64,000 nt of DNA from Ottowia sp. SB7-C50 (GTDB taxonomy: Bacteria > Pseudomonadota > Gammaproteobacteria > Burkholderiales > Burkholderiaceae_C). A program made the translations under genes and the position numbers. Below, in pieces: positions 43,945 to 52,265 of this stretch (position 1 is its first letter; every line of letters begins with the position of its first letter). The DNA is taken from positions 3,286,001-3,350,000 of the forward strand of contig NZ_CP136995.1 in NCBI RefSeq assembly GCF_033110285.1. Reading direction: 5' to 3'. The notes beneath the pieces are model-generated. The model saw nothing but the letters and a program-made list of their open reading frames with translations, did not search any database and had not been told where the DNA came from.

Positions 43945-45159
43945 TCAGGCCCGCACGTCGGGCAGCACGTCCGGCCACACCGGCTCGGCCTCGGTCGACA
44001 GCCGCTGGTACACCAGCACGATGAACCACAGCGTGAGGCCGATGGCGGCGTCGCGCAATGCCGAGTTGGTCGCCATCGCCATCAGCATGGCCAGCAGCGC
44101 CACCACGGCCATGCGCCCGCGCTTGTCGTGGCGCCGCCAGGCCGCAGGCAGGCCGGCCGCCACCATCAAAAACAGCGCGATCGCGCCCGGCACCCCCGTC
44201 TGCGCGCCCATCCACAGAAAGTCGTTGTGCGGCATGTTGACGCTGGCCAGCGGCCCCTGCACGCGGCGCTTCCATTCGGTGCTCCAGCCGCCGATGCCCC
44301 AGCCGGTAAGTGGGCGCTGGCCGATCATGTCCAGCGTCTCGCTGTACATCCGGAAGCGGATGCCCCAGCTGCTGGTCATGTTGACGGCCTGGCCCTCGTA
44401 GGCGTTGACCACTTCATGCGCGCCCAGCACCAGCCGGTCCTTGACCGCCGGCACGAACATGCCGGCTGCCAGCGCCAGCGCCGCCGCGCCCACCAGCGCC
44501 AGCAACTGGTGCTGCCGGCGCCTGCGCAACTGGTGCGCCAGCCCCACCACCAGGCACACCAGCACGATGAGCCAGGCGGTGCGCGAATACAGCACCCACA
44601 GCAGCGCCGCCACGCTGCCCAGGGTCAGCAGCGTCATCACGCCGCGCTGGCGGGCCGACAGCACCGGCATCAGCAGCAGCCCGCTGACGGCCGCCAGCGC
44701 CATCAGCAGCGCGTTGGCCAGCGACTTGTTGCCGCCGTAGGTGACCGTGCTTTCCCACAGCTTGCTCGGCGGCAGGCCGATGGTCTTGTGCAGCGCGATC
44801 AGCACCAGGCTGGCGGTCAGCCCCATCACGAAGCCGCGCATGGCCCACAACGCCTCGTCGCGCGACAGTGCCAGCACCAGCGCCAGCGTCAGCACGATGC
44901 GCAGGGCGTGAAAGGCGTTGGACGCTGTTTCAGGGTAGTGCGGCCCCAGCGCCAGCACCAGCGCGGTCCAGCCCAGGAAGAACCAGGCCGGCCACCAGTT
45001 GGGTGACTGGCGCAGGCGCGCCAGCCGCTGCCGCCAGCCGCCCTGCACCAGCAGGGCCACGGCCAGCAGCACGAAAGCGGTGTAGTTCAGCCCGATCGGA
45101 AAGAACGTCGCGAATCCCCAGAACAGGGCGACCCAGCGGACCACGGGGAACGACAGCAT
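43945..45159 (-). CDS. O-antigen ligase/Wzy-like membrane protein
   Basis: A 404-residue protein with about ten to twelve helices and the Wzy_C (O-antigen ligase) signature: the periplasmic loop MIGQRPLTGWGIGGWSTEWKRR and NMPHNDFLWMGAQTGVPGAI containing the HNxxL-type motif. WaaL-type enzymes transfer O-polysaccharide to lipid A-core; relatives also ligate glycans to pilin. ATG 45159 is preferred; the frame is open further upstream but the extra part is Arg/Pro-rich and lies over the terminator hairpin. Confidence 0.82.
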   Translation of the reverse strand: MLSFPVVRWVALFWGFATFFPIGLNYTAFVLLAVALLVQGGWRQRLARLRQSPNWWPAWFFLGWTALVLALGPHYPETASNAFHALRIVLTLALVLALSRDEALWAMRGFVMGLTASLVLIALHKTIGLPPSKLWESTVTYGGNKSLANALLMALAAVSGLLLMPVLSARQRGVMTLLTLGSVAALLWVLYSRTAWLIVLVCLVVGLAHQLRRRRQHQLLALVGAAALALAAGMFVPAVKDRLVLGAHEVVNAYEGQAVNMTSSWGIRFRMYSETLDMIGQRPLTGWGIGGWSTEWKRRVQGPLASVNMPHNDFLWMGAQTGVPGAIALFLMVAAGLPAAWRRHDKRGRMAVVALLAMLMAMATNSALRDAAIGLTLWFIVLVYQRLSTEAEPVWPDVLPDVRA

Positions 45160-45227
45160 GGCGGGCGATTGTAGGGGGCCGGGGTGTTGCCAACTGTATC
45201 GGCGCGGCCGCCGCCCGCCGCCGGGCC

Positions 45228-45263
45228 GGCCAAAAAACAAGGCCGCCCACGGGGGCGGCCTTG
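45228..45263 (-). terminator. Strong Rho-independent terminator (minus strand)
   Basis: On the minus strand AAGGCCGCCC pairs with GGGCGGCCTT around a CCGT loop and is followed by GTTTTTTGG. It lies about 150 nt beyond the histidine kinase stop and 70 nt before the O-antigen ligase start, so it ends the two-component transcript. Confidence 0.82.
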
Positions 45264-45411
45264 CATCTGCCACCAGCGGGACGCGCCACTTGAGGGTGTG
45301 GCCACATGTCCGCGGGCGCGATGTGCGTGTGACAGCAATAGTGGGTGGACTATACAAAGCCCCCCCGGCTTCCCGCATCCCCCGATTCGCGGGTATTGCC
45401 CTTGCCCCGCG
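45264..45411 (-). other. Unassigned stretch between histidine kinase and terminator
   Basis: About 150 nt without a convincing gene. On the minus strand it contains a TATAGT box in CTTTGTATAGTCC followed by about 100 nt that end in a strong terminator. It could be the kinase 3' UTR or a small RNA with its own promoter; I see no clear -35. Confidence 0.3.
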
Positions 45412-46656
45412 TCAGCTGCGGCGGGTGGGCAGCCGCAGGGTGAAGCAGGCGCCGCCGCCTTCGCGGTTGTCGCAGGTCGCGCTGCCGCCATGCCGCTCGG
45501 CGATGGAGCGCACCAGCGCCAGGCCCAGGCCGACGCCGCCCTCGCGCTCGCTGGCGCCGGGCAGGCGGTAGAAGGGCTCGAAGATGCGTTCGCGCTGGCC
45601 CGGCGGCACGCCGGGGCCGCGGTCGAGCACCTGCAGCACGGCCTGATCGCCCTGCAGCGCCAACCGCGCCTCGACCTCGCCCGTGCGCCCGGTGCGCTGG
45701 CCGTGGCGGCTGGCGTTTTCGAGCAGGTTGCGCACGGCGCGCCGCAGCAGCTTGACCACGCCCGGCACCACCACCTCGGCCGTGCCCTCGGGCACGTCCA
45801 GCGTGGCGCCGACGCGCGCGCTTTCCTCGGCCACCAGGCCGATCAGGTCGACCGGCTCGACGGTGCCCATGTCGGCCTCGCGTGCGTCCAGCCGGCTGGC
45901 CAGCAGGATTTCGTCCACCAGCTGGTCCAGCTCGGCAATGTTGCGCTGGATTTCGGCGCGCGCGGTCGGCGAGCCCTGTGCGCCGGCCAGTTCCACCGCC
46001 ATGCGGATGCGCGCCAGCGGCGAGCGCAATTCGTGCGAGGCGTTGGCCAGCAGCGATTTTTGCGACTGCAGCAGCGCGGCCTGTGAGTCCATCAGGTGCT
46101 GCACGCGCTCGGCGGCGGCGTTGAAGCGGCGCGACAGGTCGGCCACCTCGTCCTGACCGCCTTCAGGCAGCCGCACCGACAGGTCGCCCTCGCCCCAGCG
46201 CTGCACGCCGCGCTGCAGGCCTTCCAGCCGCTGCGTCAGCCGCCGCGCGACCGGGAACACGCCGATCATCACCACCAGCCCGGCCAGCCCCAGCACCCAC
46301 CAAAAGCCGTAGGGCGGCCGCAGCCAGCCCCACGGCGGTTCGCGGCGCGGACCGCGCCGACCACCGGCGCGCGGCGCCATCTGCAGCGTGATCTGCTGGC
46401 CGTCGCGCAGGCTCAGGTTGATTTCGGGCGGCTGGCCCGGCTCGCGCCGCCATTGCGCCATGGCGCCGTCGATCTCCTCGCCCGCGGCGTTGCGCACCAC
46501 CAGCGCACGCGGGCCACCCCCGGCAGGCTGGTTGCGTTCGCGCTCCTGTTCGGTCAGGTGCCAGGCCCAGCCGACCAGCACGCTCAGCACCAGCACACTG
46601 CCGGCCACGGCCAGCCAGATGCGCAGGTAGAGCTTGCGGGCCAGGGGTGTGCTCAT
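45412..46656 (-). CDS. Sensor histidine kinase
   Basis: 414 residues: helix 1 at about 12-32, a periplasmic domain to about 125, helix 2 (WWVLGLAGLVVMIGVFPV), HAMP, HisKA with ANASHELRSPLARIRMAVEL (His208) and HATPase with RNLLENASRHG, DRGPGVPPGQRERIFEPFYRLPGASEREGGVGLGLALVRSIAERHGG. The RstB/CpxA-like layout fits an envelope or metal/stress sensor, but the signal is unknown. The ATG at 46656 is used. Encoded downstream of its likely partner regulator with 183 nt of repeats between. Confidence 0.9.
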   Translation of the reverse strand: MSTPLARKLYLRIWLAVAGSVLVLSVLVGWAWHLTEQERERNQPAGGGPRALVVRNAAGEEIDGAMAQWRREPGQPPEINLSLRDGQQITLQMAPRAGGRRGPRREPPWGWLRPPYGFWWVLGLAGLVVMIGVFPVARRLTQRLEGLQRGVQRWGEGDLSVRLPEGGQDEVADLSRRFNAAAERVQHLMDSQAALLQSQKSLLANASHELRSPLARIRMAVELAGAQGSPTARAEIQRNIAELDQLVDEILLASRLDAREADMGTVEPVDLIGLVAEESARVGATLDVPEGTAEVVVPGVVKLLRRAVRNLLENASRHGQRTGRTGEVEARLALQGDQAVLQVLDRGPGVPPGQRERIFEPFYRLPGASEREGGVGLGLALVRSIAERHGGSATCDNREGGGACFTLRLPTRRS

Positions 46657-46672
46657 CAATCGATCGCTATCA

Positions 46673-46725
46673 TTAAAATAGCTGTCAGCGCTTTCAGGAC
46701 AAGCGCTGCAGCCTCATTTCATTAA
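46673..46725. repeat. Interspersed palindrome, copy P3
   Basis: TTAAAATAGCTGTCAGCGC, TTTCAGGACAAGCGCTGCAGCC and CATTAAA. The inner CAGCGCTT/AAGCGCTG stem is perfect except for the loop. It lies immediately upstream of the histidine kinase gene. Confidence 0.78.
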
Positions 46726-46734
46726 AAATCACGC

Positions 46735-46839
46735 GGGACGGCCGCAGAGCAGGCCGTTCGGGAACGCCGCGCTCGGGTGCCCGCGAGCGCCAGCGTTGTC
46801 CCCCTCTGGCGGAAGGCGCGCCAGCGCCACACGGGGAGC
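46735..46839 (-). repeat. GC-rich structured intergenic repeat, copy G6
   Basis: On the minus strand it begins directly after the response regulator stop (TAG) with GCTCCCCGTGTGGCGCTGG, then GGGGGACAACGCTGGCGCTC, the inner stem GCTCGCGG/CCCGAGC, GGCGTTC and GGCCTGCTCTGCGGCC. It separates the regulator and kinase genes of one operon. Confidence 0.85.
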
Positions 46840-47547
46840 CTACTCCTGGTGCTTGGCAAACACATAACCGACGCCACGCACCGTCAGGATGCGCTTGGGG
46901 TTCTTCACGTCGGCCTCGATGGCGGCGCGGATGCGGCCCATGTGCACGTCGATGGAGCGGTCGAACGCCTCCAGTTCGCGCCCGCGCACGGCTTCCATGA
47001 TCTGGTCGCGCGTCAGCACGCGACCGGCGCGCTCGGCCAGCGTCACCAGCAGGTCGAACTGGTAGCTGGTCAGCTCGGCCGGCTCGCCGTTCACGGTGAC
47101 GGTGCGCGCGTCGCGGTCGATTTCCAGCGCGCCGAAGCGCATCAGCTTGTGCTCGGGCACCGCGCCGCCCTGGTGGCGGCGCAGCACGGCGCGGATGCGC
47201 GCCAGCAGCTCGCGCGGCTCGAAGGGCTTGGGCAGGTAGTCGTCGGCGCCAATTTCCAGGCCCACGATGCGGTCCATCGGGTCGCCCTTGGCGGTCAGCA
47301 TCAGCACCGGCACACGCGCGGCGTCGCCCGGCAGCGCGCGGATGCGGCGGCACACTTCCAGCCCATCGACGTCGGGCAGCATCAGGTCAAGCACGACCAG
47401 GTCGACCGGCCGGTCCTGCAGCGCGGCCAGGCCCGAGGCGCCGTCGGGCATGTGCGTGACGGCGAAGCCGGACTGCGTCAGGTATTCGCCCACCATGGCC
47501 GCCAGGCGGGCGTCGTCTTCGATCATCAGCAGCTGGTGTGTGCTCAT
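46840..47547 (-). CDS. OmpR family response regulator
   Basis: 235 residues: receiver domain (LLMIEDDARLAAMVGEYLTQSG, phospho-acceptor Asp54 in VVLDLMLPD, VLMLTAKGDPMDRIVGLEIGADDYLPKPFEPRELLARI) and a C-terminal winged helix (LTSYQFDLLVTLAERAGRVLTRDQIMEAVRGRELEAFDRSIDVHMGRIRAAIE). It closely resembles RstA-type regulators. It is the first gene of a two-component operon with the kinase downstream. Confidence 0.93.
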   Translation of the reverse strand: MSTHQLLMIEDDARLAAMVGEYLTQSGFAVTHMPDGASGLAALQDRPVDLVVLDLMLPDVDGLEVCRRIRALPGDAARVPVLMLTAKGDPMDRIVGLEIGADDYLPKPFEPRELLARIRAVLRRHQGGAVPEHKLMRFGALEIDRDARTVTVNGEPAELTSYQFDLLVTLAERAGRVLTRDQIMEAVRGRELEAFDRSIDVHMGRIRAAIEADVKNPKRILTVRGVGYVFAKHQE

Positions 47548-47680
47548 GGGCTCCTTTCAGCGGGCCGGGGCGCACAGGCCCCGCACGACCCGACATGATG
47601 GTGCACGCACGCAGGCCTGGCTTGAACGGGGGGTAAAGATAGGTAAACCCGCCGTGCGCCGCACGCTGTTTACTACGTTA

Positions 47681-47726
47681 ATCATAGCTGCCTGCGCTTT
47701 CTGGGCAAGCGCTGCAGCCATTTTTA
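47681..47726. repeat. Interspersed palindrome, copy P4
   Basis: ATCATAGCTGCCTGCGC, TTTCTGGGCAAGCGCTGCAGCC and ATTTTTAA. It touches the ampG stop codon (its TTTTTAA supplies TAA on the minus strand). Confidence 0.75.
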
Positions 47727-49043
47727 ACCTGAACCCTTGCGCTGCGCGCGCGCCGCCAGCGCCACCAGCAGCAGCACCGGCAGGCCCAGCAGCGCCGTGC
47801 TGGTAAAGAAGTTGGCGTAGCCGAAGGCGTTGACGTAGTCGCCCGAAAAACCGGCGATGAACTTCGGCAGCATCAGCATCAGCGACGAGAACAGCGCGTA
47901 TTGCGTGGCCGAATAACTGATGTTGGTCAGGCTGCTGAGATACCCCACGAACGCCGCCGACGCGATGCCGCTGGCCAGGTTGTCGGCCGACACCACGGCG
48001 ATCAGCGCCGGCAGGCTGTGCCCGTAGCCGGCCAGCCAGGCAAACAGCAGGTTGCTGGCGGCGCTCAGCACCGCGCCCAGCATCAGGATGCGCATGACGC
48101 CAAAGCGCAGCGCCAGGCTGCCGCCCACGAAGGCGCCCACCAGCGTCATGATGACGCCGTAGATTTTGGTCACCGCGGCCACCTCGTCCTTGGTGTAGCC
48201 CATGTCCACATAGAACGGGTTGGCCATGATGCCCATCACCACGTCGCTGATGCGGTAGATGGCGATCAGCGCCAGGATCAGCGCCGCCTGCCACTGGTAG
48301 CGCCGGAAGAAGTCGGCAAACGGCTCGATAAGCGCCGAGTGCACCCATTCGCCCGCGCTGCGCGCGCGCGCCAGCGGGCGCTGCGCGGGCTCGGGCGACA
48401 GCAGCACCGTCAGCACGCCCACCGCCATCGACGCCGCCATCACCCCATAGGCCAGCTGCCACGCCGCGTGGTCGTAACCCGCCGCTTGCCCTTGAGCGCG
48501 CGCCGCCAGCCACAGCACGCCCGCGCCGGCCCAGATCATGGCCAGGCGGTAACCCGTCTGGTAGGTGGCCGCCAGCGCCGGCTGCTGCTGCGTAGGCGCC
48601 GATTCAATGCGGTAGGCGTCCAGCGCGATGTCCTGCGTGGCCGACGCGAAGGCCACCGCCAGCGCGCACCACACCACCGCCGTCAGCGACACGCGCGGAT
48701 CGGCCAGCGCCATGCCCACCAGCCCCGCCGCCACGCCCAGCTGGGCCAGCAGCAGCCAGCTGCGCCGCCGGCCCAGCCAGCGCGTCAGGCCCGGCAGCGG
48801 CAGGCGGTCCACCAGCGGCGCCCACACCCACTTGAAGCCGTAGGCCAGGCCGACCCAGCTCAGGTGGCCGATGGTGCCGCGGTCAACGCCCGCTTCGCGC
48901 AATCGAAACGATAGCGTCCCCAGCACCAGCAGCAAGGGCAGGCCGGCCGAAAAGCCCAGCGCCAGCATGCGCAGGCTGGCCGGCTGCAGATAGATGCGCA
49001 GGCTGTCGAGCCAGCCGTGCGGGCGCGCCGCCGCGTCAGCCAC
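47724..49043 (-). CDS. ampG: AmpG-like muropeptide MFS permease
   Basis: 439 residues, about twelve to fourteen helices. LGFSAGLPLLLVLGTLSFRLREAGVDRGTIGHLSWVGLAYGFKWVWAPLVDRLPLPGLTRWLGRRRSWLLLAQ and FASATQDIALDAYRIE are AmpG signatures (each read here as separate short blocks in the protein). AmpG imports GlcNAc-anhydro-muropeptides for wall recycling and beta-lactamase induction. The long Arg/Ala tail follows a repeat-derived stop. Confidence 0.9.
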   Translation of the reverse strand: MADAAARPHGWLDSLRIYLQPASLRMLALGFSAGLPLLLVLGTLSFRLREAGVDRGTIGHLSWVGLAYGFKWVWAPLVDRLPLPGLTRWLGRRRSWLLLAQLGVAAGLVGMALADPRVSLTAVVWCALAVAFASATQDIALDAYRIESAPTQQQPALAATYQTGYRLAMIWAGAGVLWLAARAQGQAAGYDHAAWQLAYGVMAASMAVGVLTVLLSPEPAQRPLARARSAGEWVHSALIEPFADFFRRYQWQAALILALIAIYRISDVVMGIMANPFYVDMGYTKDEVAAVTKIYGVIMTLVGAFVGGSLALRFGVMRILMLGAVLSAASNLLFAWLAGYGHSLPALIAVVSADNLASGIASAAFVGYLSSLTNISYSATQYALFSSLMLMLPKFIAGFSGDYVNAFGYANFFTSTALLGLPVLLLVALAARAQRKGSG

Positions 49044-49285
49044 GCTGCGGCTCCGCCCGCGCCCTTGCGGCGGCGCATCGCGCGTGCGCCAGGCGCACCG
49101 TGTGGTCGAACGTCATTGGCTGCATTATTGACGCGCCGCCGCCCTGCGCCGGCGCCCGAAGCACATGCCGCGCCGTTCCGCGCCGGTCCGTGGGCGGTGC
49201 GTCACAAAAAAATGGGTCGCATTTGGTTGGCGCCGACACGCAGCCGACGCACAATGCGGCATCGACCTTTTCACCTGCCCAGGGT

Positions 49286-51127
49286 ATGACGCCGTCCGCA
49301 GACCCCGCCGACACTGGCCCTCCGGGCGCTTTGACCGACGAAGCGCTGTTCGCGGACTTGCCGCGCCGACAGAAGGTGGTGTTGGTGATGGACCTGGTGG
49401 AATCCGTGCGCCTGATGGCCGCCAACGAGGCGGCGGTGGTGCAGCGCTGGCACGCTTTTGTTCAGCACGCGCGCGGCCACGTGCTGCCCCGCCACCACGG
49501 CCGCCACGTCAAGAGCCTGGGTGATGGGCTGCTGGCGGAATTTGATTCGGCGCCGGAGGCGGTGCGGGCGGCGCATGAGCTGCACCACTTCTTCGACGAC
49601 ACCAACGCCGCCTTGCCGCCCGAGCAGCGCTTTCACTTGCGCGCTGGCCTGAACGCGGCGCAGATCTACATCGACAGCGTGGACGTGTACGGCGCTGGCG
49701 TCAACCTGGCCGCGCGCGTGGCCAGCCTGGCCGGCCCGGGCGAAACCATCGTCACCACCGAAGTGCGCGACGACCTGACCGACGGGTTGGACGGCGAGCT
49801 GCGCGACATGGGCGAGTGCTACCTCAAGCACGTGCCCGAGCCGATTCGCGTGTGGCGCGTGGGCGATGCCGGCGCGCAGCCGCTGCTCACGCCGGCATCC
49901 GAGCAGCCCGGTACGCTGCTGCCCGGCATTGCCGTGATTCCCTTTGCCGCGCGCAGCAACACGCCCGAACACTTTGCCGTGGGTGAACTGGTGGCCGACG
50001 CCGTCATCAGCCTGCTGGGCCGCTCGCCACACCTGCGCGTCATCTCGCGCCTGTCGTGCTCGGCCTTTCGCCAGCGCGACGCGGCGCTGGGCGAGGTCAG
50101 CCAGCGGTTGGGCGCGCAGTTCGTGCTGTCGGGCAGCTACGTGGTGTTTGGCAGCGCGGGTGGCGGCAAGCTGCTCATCACGGCCGAGCTGTGCGACGCG
50201 CGCTCGGGCCGACTGGTGTGGACAGAGCGCTTCAACGCCGAAGTGGGCGATCTGCTGCAGGCCGAATCGGAATGCGCGCACCGCATTGCGCTGGCTGCGT
50301 CCAGCGCCATCCTGAATGCCGAGACCGACAAGGCGCGGGTACAGCCGGTGGCCACGCTCTCAGCCTATTCACTGCAGCTGAGCGCCATCAACCTCATGCA
50401 CCGTTCGCCGGTGGCCGATTTCGAGAAGGGCCGCGAGTTGCTGCTGGCGTTGGGCGAGCGCCAGCCCCGCGCATCCGAAGTGCGCGCCTGGCTGGCCAAA
50501 TGGCACGTGCTGCGCGTGATCCGCGGCATCAGCGCCAACCCGGCCGACGACGCGCGACATGCGATGGACGCCTGCCGCCAGGCGCTCGACCTGGCGCCCG
50601 AGAACCCGCTGGCGCTGGCGGTGCGGGGGTATGCGCTGAGCCAGGTGATGGGGGATCAGGAGGGGGCGCGTCGGGATATTGACCATGCGCTCGCACTGGC
50701 CCCCAACGAGCTTCATGGATGGCTTTACCGGAGCGTCTGGTCCTCGCATATCGGAAACGCGGCAGACGCGGTAAAGGATGCGTTGAAGGCCAAGACGCTT
50801 TCGCCACTCGATCCGCACGCCTACTTTATTGAGACAGTGCTGGCGAGCTGTTATGCGGCTAACCGCGAGCACGACATGGCAATCCGACATGCCACTGACT
50901 CGCTGCGGCTGGACGCTGCGCATGTTCCGACGCTGCGGTCGCTGCTCTATGCCCAATGGGAACGCGGTCGCACCGCGGAGGCGCGAGCCACCCTGAGTCA
51001 GTTGCAGCTGCTAATGCCCGGTCTCACGATTGCCGGGTATCAATCCATGGGGAGCGCGCTCAGTCCCATCAGACAACGCGTTGTTGCAGCGTTGCGCGGG
51101 CTCGGCGTGCCAGAAACAAGCCACTAG
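49286..51127 (+). CDS. Class III nucleotide cyclase with FlgO/TolB-like and TPR regions
   Basis: 613 residues, no signal or membrane segment. Residues about 28-175 form a class III cyclase with all catalytic positions: metal ligands Asp36 (VMDLVES) and Asp80 (KSLGDGLLAEF), purine-selecting Lys76 and Asp133, and transition-state Asn140/Arg144 in DVYGAGVNLAARV. Lys76/Asp133 fit ATP, so cAMP is the likely product. Residues about 210-345 (IAVIPFAARSNTPEHFAVGELVADAVISLLGR, LGAQFVLSGSYVVF) match the TolB/FlgO-like domain common in cyclases with TPRs, and the rest is TPR-like. From about base 50690 G+C falls to roughly 58 percent. ATG 49286 is used; it is followed 19 nt after its end by the PAP2-type gene. 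Confidence 0.85.
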   Translation: MTPSADPADTGPPGALTDEALFADLPRRQKVVLVMDLVESVRLMAANEAAVVQRWHAFVQHARGHVLPRHHGRHVKSLGDGLLAEFDSAPEAVRAAHELHHFFDDTNAALPPEQRFHLRAGLNAAQIYIDSVDVYGAGVNLAARVASLAGPGETIVTTEVRDDLTDGLDGELRDMGECYLKHVPEPIRVWRVGDAGAQPLLTPASEQPGTLLPGIAVIPFAARSNTPEHFAVGELVADAVISLLGRSPHLRVISRLSCSAFRQRDAALGEVSQRLGAQFVLSGSYVVFGSAGGGKLLITAELCDARSGRLVWTERFNAEVGDLLQAESECAHRIALAASSAILNAETDKARVQPVATLSAYSLQLSAINLMHRSPVADFEKGRELLLALGERQPRASEVRAWLAKWHVLRVIRGISANPADDARHAMDACRQALDLAPENPLALAVRGYALSQVMGDQEGARRDIDHALALAPNELHGWLYRSVWSSHIGNAADAVKDALKAKTLSPLDPHAYFIETVLASCYAANREHDMAIRHATDSLRLDAAHVPTLRSLLYAQWERGRTAEARATLSQLQLLMPGLTIAGYQSMGSALSPIRQRVVAALRGLGVPETSH

Positions 51128-51146
51128 GTGTCTAAGGAGAAGTGCG

Positions 51147-52265
51147 ATGATTTTCAAGATGGAGAGTCTGGCCGGAGGTTCGGCAGGAGGTTCAGCCGGC
51201 GGGTCCGCTGGTGGATCAGCAGGCGGGTCTGCGGGAGGTTCGGCCGGCGCCTCTTTTGACTCAATCGGCTCTCACGAAGCCCTCATCCGCAACCGCGCCG
51301 CCCTCGCCAACCCCGCCGACACCACGGCCTACACCACGCCGCTGTGGACCGACTTCATCGCGCCCGGCACCCCGCCCACCGAAAGCTGCGCCCAGCGGCT
51401 GGCGCGCTGGGACGGCTGGGTCATCCCCTACATCGTGCTGCCGGGCGTGCTGGCCGGCCTGCGCGTGCAGGCGGCGCCGGATCGATCTAGCTGCGCGCTG
51501 CTCGTCGGCACGCAGGCCACGCGCACGCTGCGCATCGACCGGCCCAGCGCCGACCTGTTCAAGGCGCAACTGGCCGACGTGATTGCCGATGTGGAACTGC
51601 GCGAAGACCGCGCGCCCGAAATCCTGATGCAGACGCAGAACACGCTGGCCTTTTTCGCCACCGTGCTGCCCGTCACCGACGCGCGCACACCGGCCACGCT
51701 GCGGCTGCTGCACATCGCCAATCAGCTAGCGCTGTTTACCGAGATGCAGATGAAGCACATCTTCGCCTGCGCGCGGCCGGTGGAGTATTCGCCGCAAGTG
51801 CAGCCCATGATCACCACGCCCGGCCACGGCACCTATCCCATGGGCCACGGCTGCGAGGCGCGGGTGACGGCGCGCCTGCTGGCTGCGCTGACCCTGCCGG
51901 TGGGCGGCGCCAACCCGACGTGGGACAGCCTCAACCATCAGTTGGACCGGCTGGCCGAGCGCATTGCCGAAAACCGCATCGTGGCGGGCGTTCATTTCCG
52001 CGTGGACCAGGGCGCGGGCGACGCACTGGGCAAGGCGCTGGCCGACTACCTGGAGGCTTTTGCGCAGGGCGCCACCAATGCCAACGTGCCGCAGCGCGTG
52101 TTCGACCCTGAGCCGCCCGCTGCCTCGATGGATGCCGAAGCGGCGTTACCCAAGGTCGCCATCACCCTGCCCCCGGCCGCTGAACGTTGCGAACTGCTGC
52201 GCATCTGGGCGCAGGCGCGGCAGGAATGGCGGTGGCTCAACAACGAGCCGCTGCCCCAGCCATGA
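51147..52265 (+). CDS. Vanadium-haloperoxidase/PAP2-type protein with (GGSA)n N-terminus
   Basis: 372 residues. ATG 51147 follows AAGGAGA at 7-13 nt. Residues 8-33 are six GGSA units plus GASF. The catalytic signature of vanadium haloperoxidases and PAP2 acid phosphatases is complete: Lys203-x6-Arg210-Pro211, Pro231-Met-Gly-His234, Arg277-x5-His283-x3-Asp287, with standard spacings; the usual Ser in PSGH is Met and the usual Ser before Arg277 is Asn. It may bind vanadate (halide oxidation) or phosphate (phosphatase). No signal peptide or membrane helix is seen. Its stop overlaps the start of the protease gene (ATGA). Confidence 0.82.
   Translation: MIFKMESLAGGSAGGSAGGSAGGSAGGSAGGSAGASFDSIGSHEALIRNRAALANPADTTAYTTPLWTDFIAPGTPPTESCAQRLARWDGWVIPYIVLPGVLAGLRVQAAPDRSSCALLVGTQATRTLRIDRPSADLFKAQLADVIADVELREDRAPEILMQTQNTLAFFATVLPVTDARTPATLRLLHIANQLALFTEMQMKHIFACARPVEYSPQVQPMITTPGHGTYPMGHGCEARVTARLLAALTLPVGGANPTWDSLNHQLDRLAERIAENRIVAGVHFRVDQGAGDALGKALADYLEAFAQGATNANVPQRVFDPEPPAASMDAEAALPKVAITLPPAAERCELLRIWAQARQEWRWLNNEPLPQP
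51170..51246 (+). repeat. Tandem 12-bp repeat coding GGSA units
   Basis: Six consecutive 12-bp units encode Gly-Gly-Ser-Ala. Synonymous bases differ in nearly every unit (for example GGAGGTTCGGCA, GGCGGGTCCGCT, GGTGGATCAGCA), so the peptide repeat is much better conserved than the DNA repeat. Confidence 0.9.

Noticed and set aside
45160..45378. N-terminal extension of the O-antigen ligase-like protein
   Set aside because: The added residues are Arg/Pro-rich and cross a strong terminator hairpin; ATG 45159 directly precedes the first membrane helix.
51147..51260. The GGSA tail as a RiPP leader or double-glycine bacteriocin leader
   Set aside because: It is attached to a 340-residue enzyme domain and no peptidase-ABC transporter or maturation enzyme lies nearby.
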